A stretch of DNA of 64,000 bases from Nilaparvata lugens (Eukaryota; Arthropoda; Insecta; Hemiptera; Delphacidae): positions 10,089,172 to 10,153,171 of the forward strand of contig NC_052506.1 in NCBI RefSeq assembly GCF_014356525.2, in the 5' to 3' direction. Numbering within the stretch: the first letter of the stretch is position 1; each line of letters opens with the position of its first letter. The notes under the pieces are model-generated. The model was not told the DNA's origin. It made no database searches and saw only the letters and a program-made list of their open reading frames with translations. Positions 61,065-64,000 of this stretch are shown in pieces. A program made the position numbers and the translations under genes.

Positions 61065-61152
61065 TCAAGGAATTGAAGAAGTTTTGGGCAATTGCCTGTT
61101 TCTCTTTCCAAATATCGTGTTTGTGACTGTTCTAATAAATAAATAAATGCTA
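61065..61152 (+). mobile_element. SINE-like 3' fragment
   Basis: GGAATTGAAGAAGTTTTGGG and CTGTTTCTCTTTCC, then (AATAAATA)n; matches the element at about 31255. Confidence 0.6.
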
Positions 61153-61873
61153 CATATGATGAAATTTAAAACCATTGATACAACATTTTCAACACGAACT
61201 GAACATTTTTAGCCTTGAAATAGTTTATCTATAACTCAAAATAAATATTTTGACAAGTTGAGTCTATTAGGAAAGTTAGGCAACAATGTACAAGAGGCTG
61301 CGCTGCTTGGGGCGACCATATTTTGAATAATTTTCCGTTTTGTCTGGTAACAAGTACTTTCAGTAAATTTGAATAATTCAAAGTTTTTGTGAGAAAACTA
61401 AATTATTTATAGGGCGAACGTATTAATCCCGAACGAGTGGTTCATAACACAGAGGAGACATTGAGAGGTATGCGCACGTAACAAAATAACATGTAATCAA
61501 ATTCTGGAAATTGAATCCGTTAAAAAGTGACATGAGTGAGGAGGTTGAACGATTTCCGATCTGTAACCTCGAATACACACATCTCACTGCCTAGCTTATA
61601 TCACCAAGAAATTTATTTTTGGAATTTGTAAGCAGACAATAAACTATTGTCTGACGTAACGGGGGGTTAAAATTAATTTGAATATCGTCACTGTTATGGC
61701 ACAACAATGGAGAACGGAAATCATATAACATAATATTTAGATTAGGGCTGAATATACAAAGAAACTGGAGCAAATGCAAGAGAAATGGGAAAATGAATTT
61801 TTTGGACATTGAAAGCAATGATCATAATTCTAGAATAAAATCAATAGGTAAGGACTTGAACTTTCTATCTTTA

Positions 61874-62023
61874 GGGCCGTTTGCACAGTGATAGTTTAAA
61901 CTAAATTTAATTTTAAACCGGATTAAATCCGTATCAAGTCTCGTTTGTTATAATGTGTTACATTTTGAGTTTAAGCCACCAGCTGATTGAATTCAGTTTA
62001 AGCTTTGACTGTGCAAACGGCCC
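61874..62023. mobile_element. 150-bp PIF/Harbinger-like MITE with TTA duplication
   Basis: GGGCCGTTTGCACAGT and CTGTGCAAACGGCCC ends, flanked by TTA at 61871-61873 and 62024-62026. Interior has AGTTTAAACT-like arms. Confidence 0.85.
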
Positions 62024-62124
62024 TTAGAGTATGATTAATATAATATAATAATAGTTGTAGTAGATATAATATAGTAGTAATAAATAATAGTAGATATAAT
62101 ATAGTAGTAATAAAAATAGTATGA

Positions 62125-62370
62125 TTAGTTATAATAATGTGAAATATTTCTTCTAAGTTTAGTTTTGAAGCATCTAAATTTGAAAATCTACTTTGTGAAA
62201 ATACTTGAGGACTGAAAATTTAGTGAATTAAAGAACTACAAGACTTAACCTATTTCGGACTATGTGTTATCTAAATTTGGGAGAGGAATAGCACAAGGTT
62301 ACCTTATTCTTCCTCTCCCTATCATTTTGATGATTTACTTATTGTATAAATGAATAAAGAATGAATAAAT
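62125..62370 (+). mobile_element. SINE-like element, uninterrupted reference copy
   Basis: TTAGTTTTGAAGCATCTAAA, AACCTATTTCGGACTATG, TTGGGAGAGGAATAGCACAA and TTCTTCCTCTCCCTATCATT, then (AATGAATA)n. Shows the empty site of the MITE in 28676-29268. Confidence 0.85.
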
Positions 62371-62647
62371 ATTCCAATGTAATCAGATCTTGTAGAGATT
62401 ATTTCGTTTCTCATCAATTTTCATGGAACAGAAAAATTCAAGTAATTAAGTGAAGTGAAGAATAAGTAATCTTAAGATACTTACAGACGTATGCGCTACA
62501 CATTTCACTTATCATCAGCTGATGTTTATGCCATCTGTATATGTACAGAAACAGTAAGGTACATAATTATATAATAAGCATAGCATCAGCTGATAGAAAG
62601 TGGAAAGCGCGTATTTTGAAAAGTAGCGCTTAAGTCTGTACTCACCT

Positions 62648-63090
62648 ACAGATTCCTTATCATAATACAAAATTAATAAGGATTAAATCTTCTTTTCTGA
62701 ATGAAGTATCTATCATATTTTTCTATTACTTGCTCAATACATCGGACGCTTTGTAGAAATACTATTGTCATGATATAGGACTCTTGAATTTTGAAAGAGC
62801 TTCTTCAATCGGAATAGATCTTTTTCTTAAATGTTGTTTTCCATCGCGAACTGCTTATTATCAATCATACAGATTCCTTATCATAATACAAAATTAATAA
62901 GGATTAAATCTTCTTTTCTGCATGAAGTATCTATCACATTTTTCTATTACTTGCTCAATTACATCGGACGCTTTGTAGAAATACTATTGTCATGATATAG
63001 GACTCTTGAATTTTGAAAGAGCTTCTTCAATCGGAATAGATATTTTTCTTCAATGTTGTTTTCCATCACGAACTGCTTATTATCAATCAT
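62648..63090. repeat. tandem duplication, two 221-bp copies
   Basis: ACAGATTCCTTATCATAATA at 62648 and 62869; copies nearly identical to CTTATTATCAATCA. Confidence 0.95.
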
Positions 63091-63159
63091 TTTTTGCGAT
63101 TGAAAAGGATGACTAGCAGTCAGATTCCAATAAATGAATTAATCACTCAAGATTTTAAA

Positions 63160-63900
63160 TCTTGTCTCCTTTGACAATTTTGTCTTCTGTGACAACAAGA
63201 TCTTTCGGCAGGACCGCCATCTTCCTGGTTGTACTCATAGACAAATCTTTTTCAATTTATCGACTATTTGAGAATAGTTCAAGTCATAGATATGGTCGTC
63301 ATAGATGTGATGAGCATTGTGAATTAAAGCCAACTTCCAAATGCAGAGATGGAATTCCGAGCACCTGGATTTCTCCAAGCTCCTATGTCGAAAGAAAACA
63401 TGATTTGGCATGGAATCAGAGGTCGTCTCATTGGGCGTGTAGTGAAGTATCAAACGGTCGGATGAGAACCAGGAATGGCAATTTCCTGGACTCGAATAAC
63501 AGTCGTTTGTGAAGCCGAAACGGCGAGATGAGCCTCGGGGGCGGAGCCGCCTTCAAGGGGTGAAGTGGGGTGGGGGCGGCACCTGATCGCAATTCATTCT
63601 CTCCTTGCCGAACGCTGCAAGACACCTCCAAGTGCAGCACTTACCTCCACCCTCCCACTTCACCCTTTCCCACTTCACACTGGCCTCAAATTCACGATAT
63701 CGATTCCATTCAAGTCTCTTACACACGCAGCAACTATCACCATTCCCATTCACACTTCGAAATTGCTCTGCCGGTGTACACTCCCACTGTCCCATCCAGT
63801 TCAATATCACCCCCATTCCGGCCATTTTATGTTTACTTCGTTCAAGTACAGCAGTTTAATACGATCCTACAACTCAACTCCTTTTCCAGTTTCTGAGGTC
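63160..63900. other. moderate-GC segment with overlapping short frames
   Basis: Frames overlap on both strands (plus 63162-63512, 63565-63903; minus 63640-63428, 63825-63553), which points to composition rather than coding. No domain recognised. Could be regulatory or exon-flanking DNA upstream of mib1. Confidence 0.3.
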
Positions 63901-63919
63901 TAATAGCGATATAATATCA

Positions 63920-64000
63920 TATAGTGAGGTCCACGATATAATGGCAGTGTACGATTGACAATACTATTGCCTTTTCTATCATACAACAAAACAGATAGCG
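63920..64000 (+). mobile_element. TATAGTGAGG MITE, cut by the window end
   Basis: TATAGTGAGGTCCACGATAT and AATGGCAGTG match the left end of the 15463 copy. Confidence 0.82.

Noticed and set aside
63565..63903. Three overlapping plus frames near the window end as coding exons
   Set aside because: All three plus frames and the opposite strand are open together, which indicates composition rather than a protein.

Overview
This is a stretch of an AT-rich, transposon-dense animal nuclear genome, most likely an insect. The single confident gene has arthropod-type architecture with GT-AG introns. The interspersed repeats (short elements with AATAAATG tails, foldback elements, LINE fragments) look to me like those of hemipteran genomes such as planthoppers. 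That species guess is inference; the eukaryotic assignment is not.

The one confidently identified gene is mind bomb 1 (mib1), the RING E3 ubiquitin ligase that ubiquitinates Notch ligands. It lies on the minus strand from 38757 down to 15185. Eight coding exons were placed by splice sites and reading phase: 38538-38757, 33745-33873, 31501-31682, 29334-29520, 25805-25970, 23073-23168, 20322-20428 and 15185-15325. Joined, they give the C-terminal 408 residues: the last ankyrin repeats, RING1, RING2, a Pro/Ala linker, a coiled coil and the terminal RING3. The N-terminal half (MIB/HERC2 domains, ZZ finger, first ankyrins) was not found. It probably lies beyond position 64000, so 38758-64000 would be one intron of more than 25 kb.

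Region by region: 1-14.3 kb is intergenic, with dispersed repeats, a decayed LINE, a 41-bp minisatellite, tandem duplications and a weak candidate plus-strand gene. 14.3-38.8 kb is mib1 and its introns, which are packed with foldback MITEs, SINE-like elements and LINE fragments. 38.8-64 kb is the presumed giant intron, with nested MITEs, a purine-rich tandem array (52.3-53.9 kb) and a few GC-richer islands.

The most informative pattern is the mobile-element record. One 275-bp MITE family has three copies of identical length, each flanked by a perfect 7-bp target-site duplication. Foldbacks ending in TTAA occur at 26.3 and 46.2 kb. Several insertions have their empty site visible in a sister copy, so the order of events can be read. 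No tRNA, rRNA or CRISPR was recognised.
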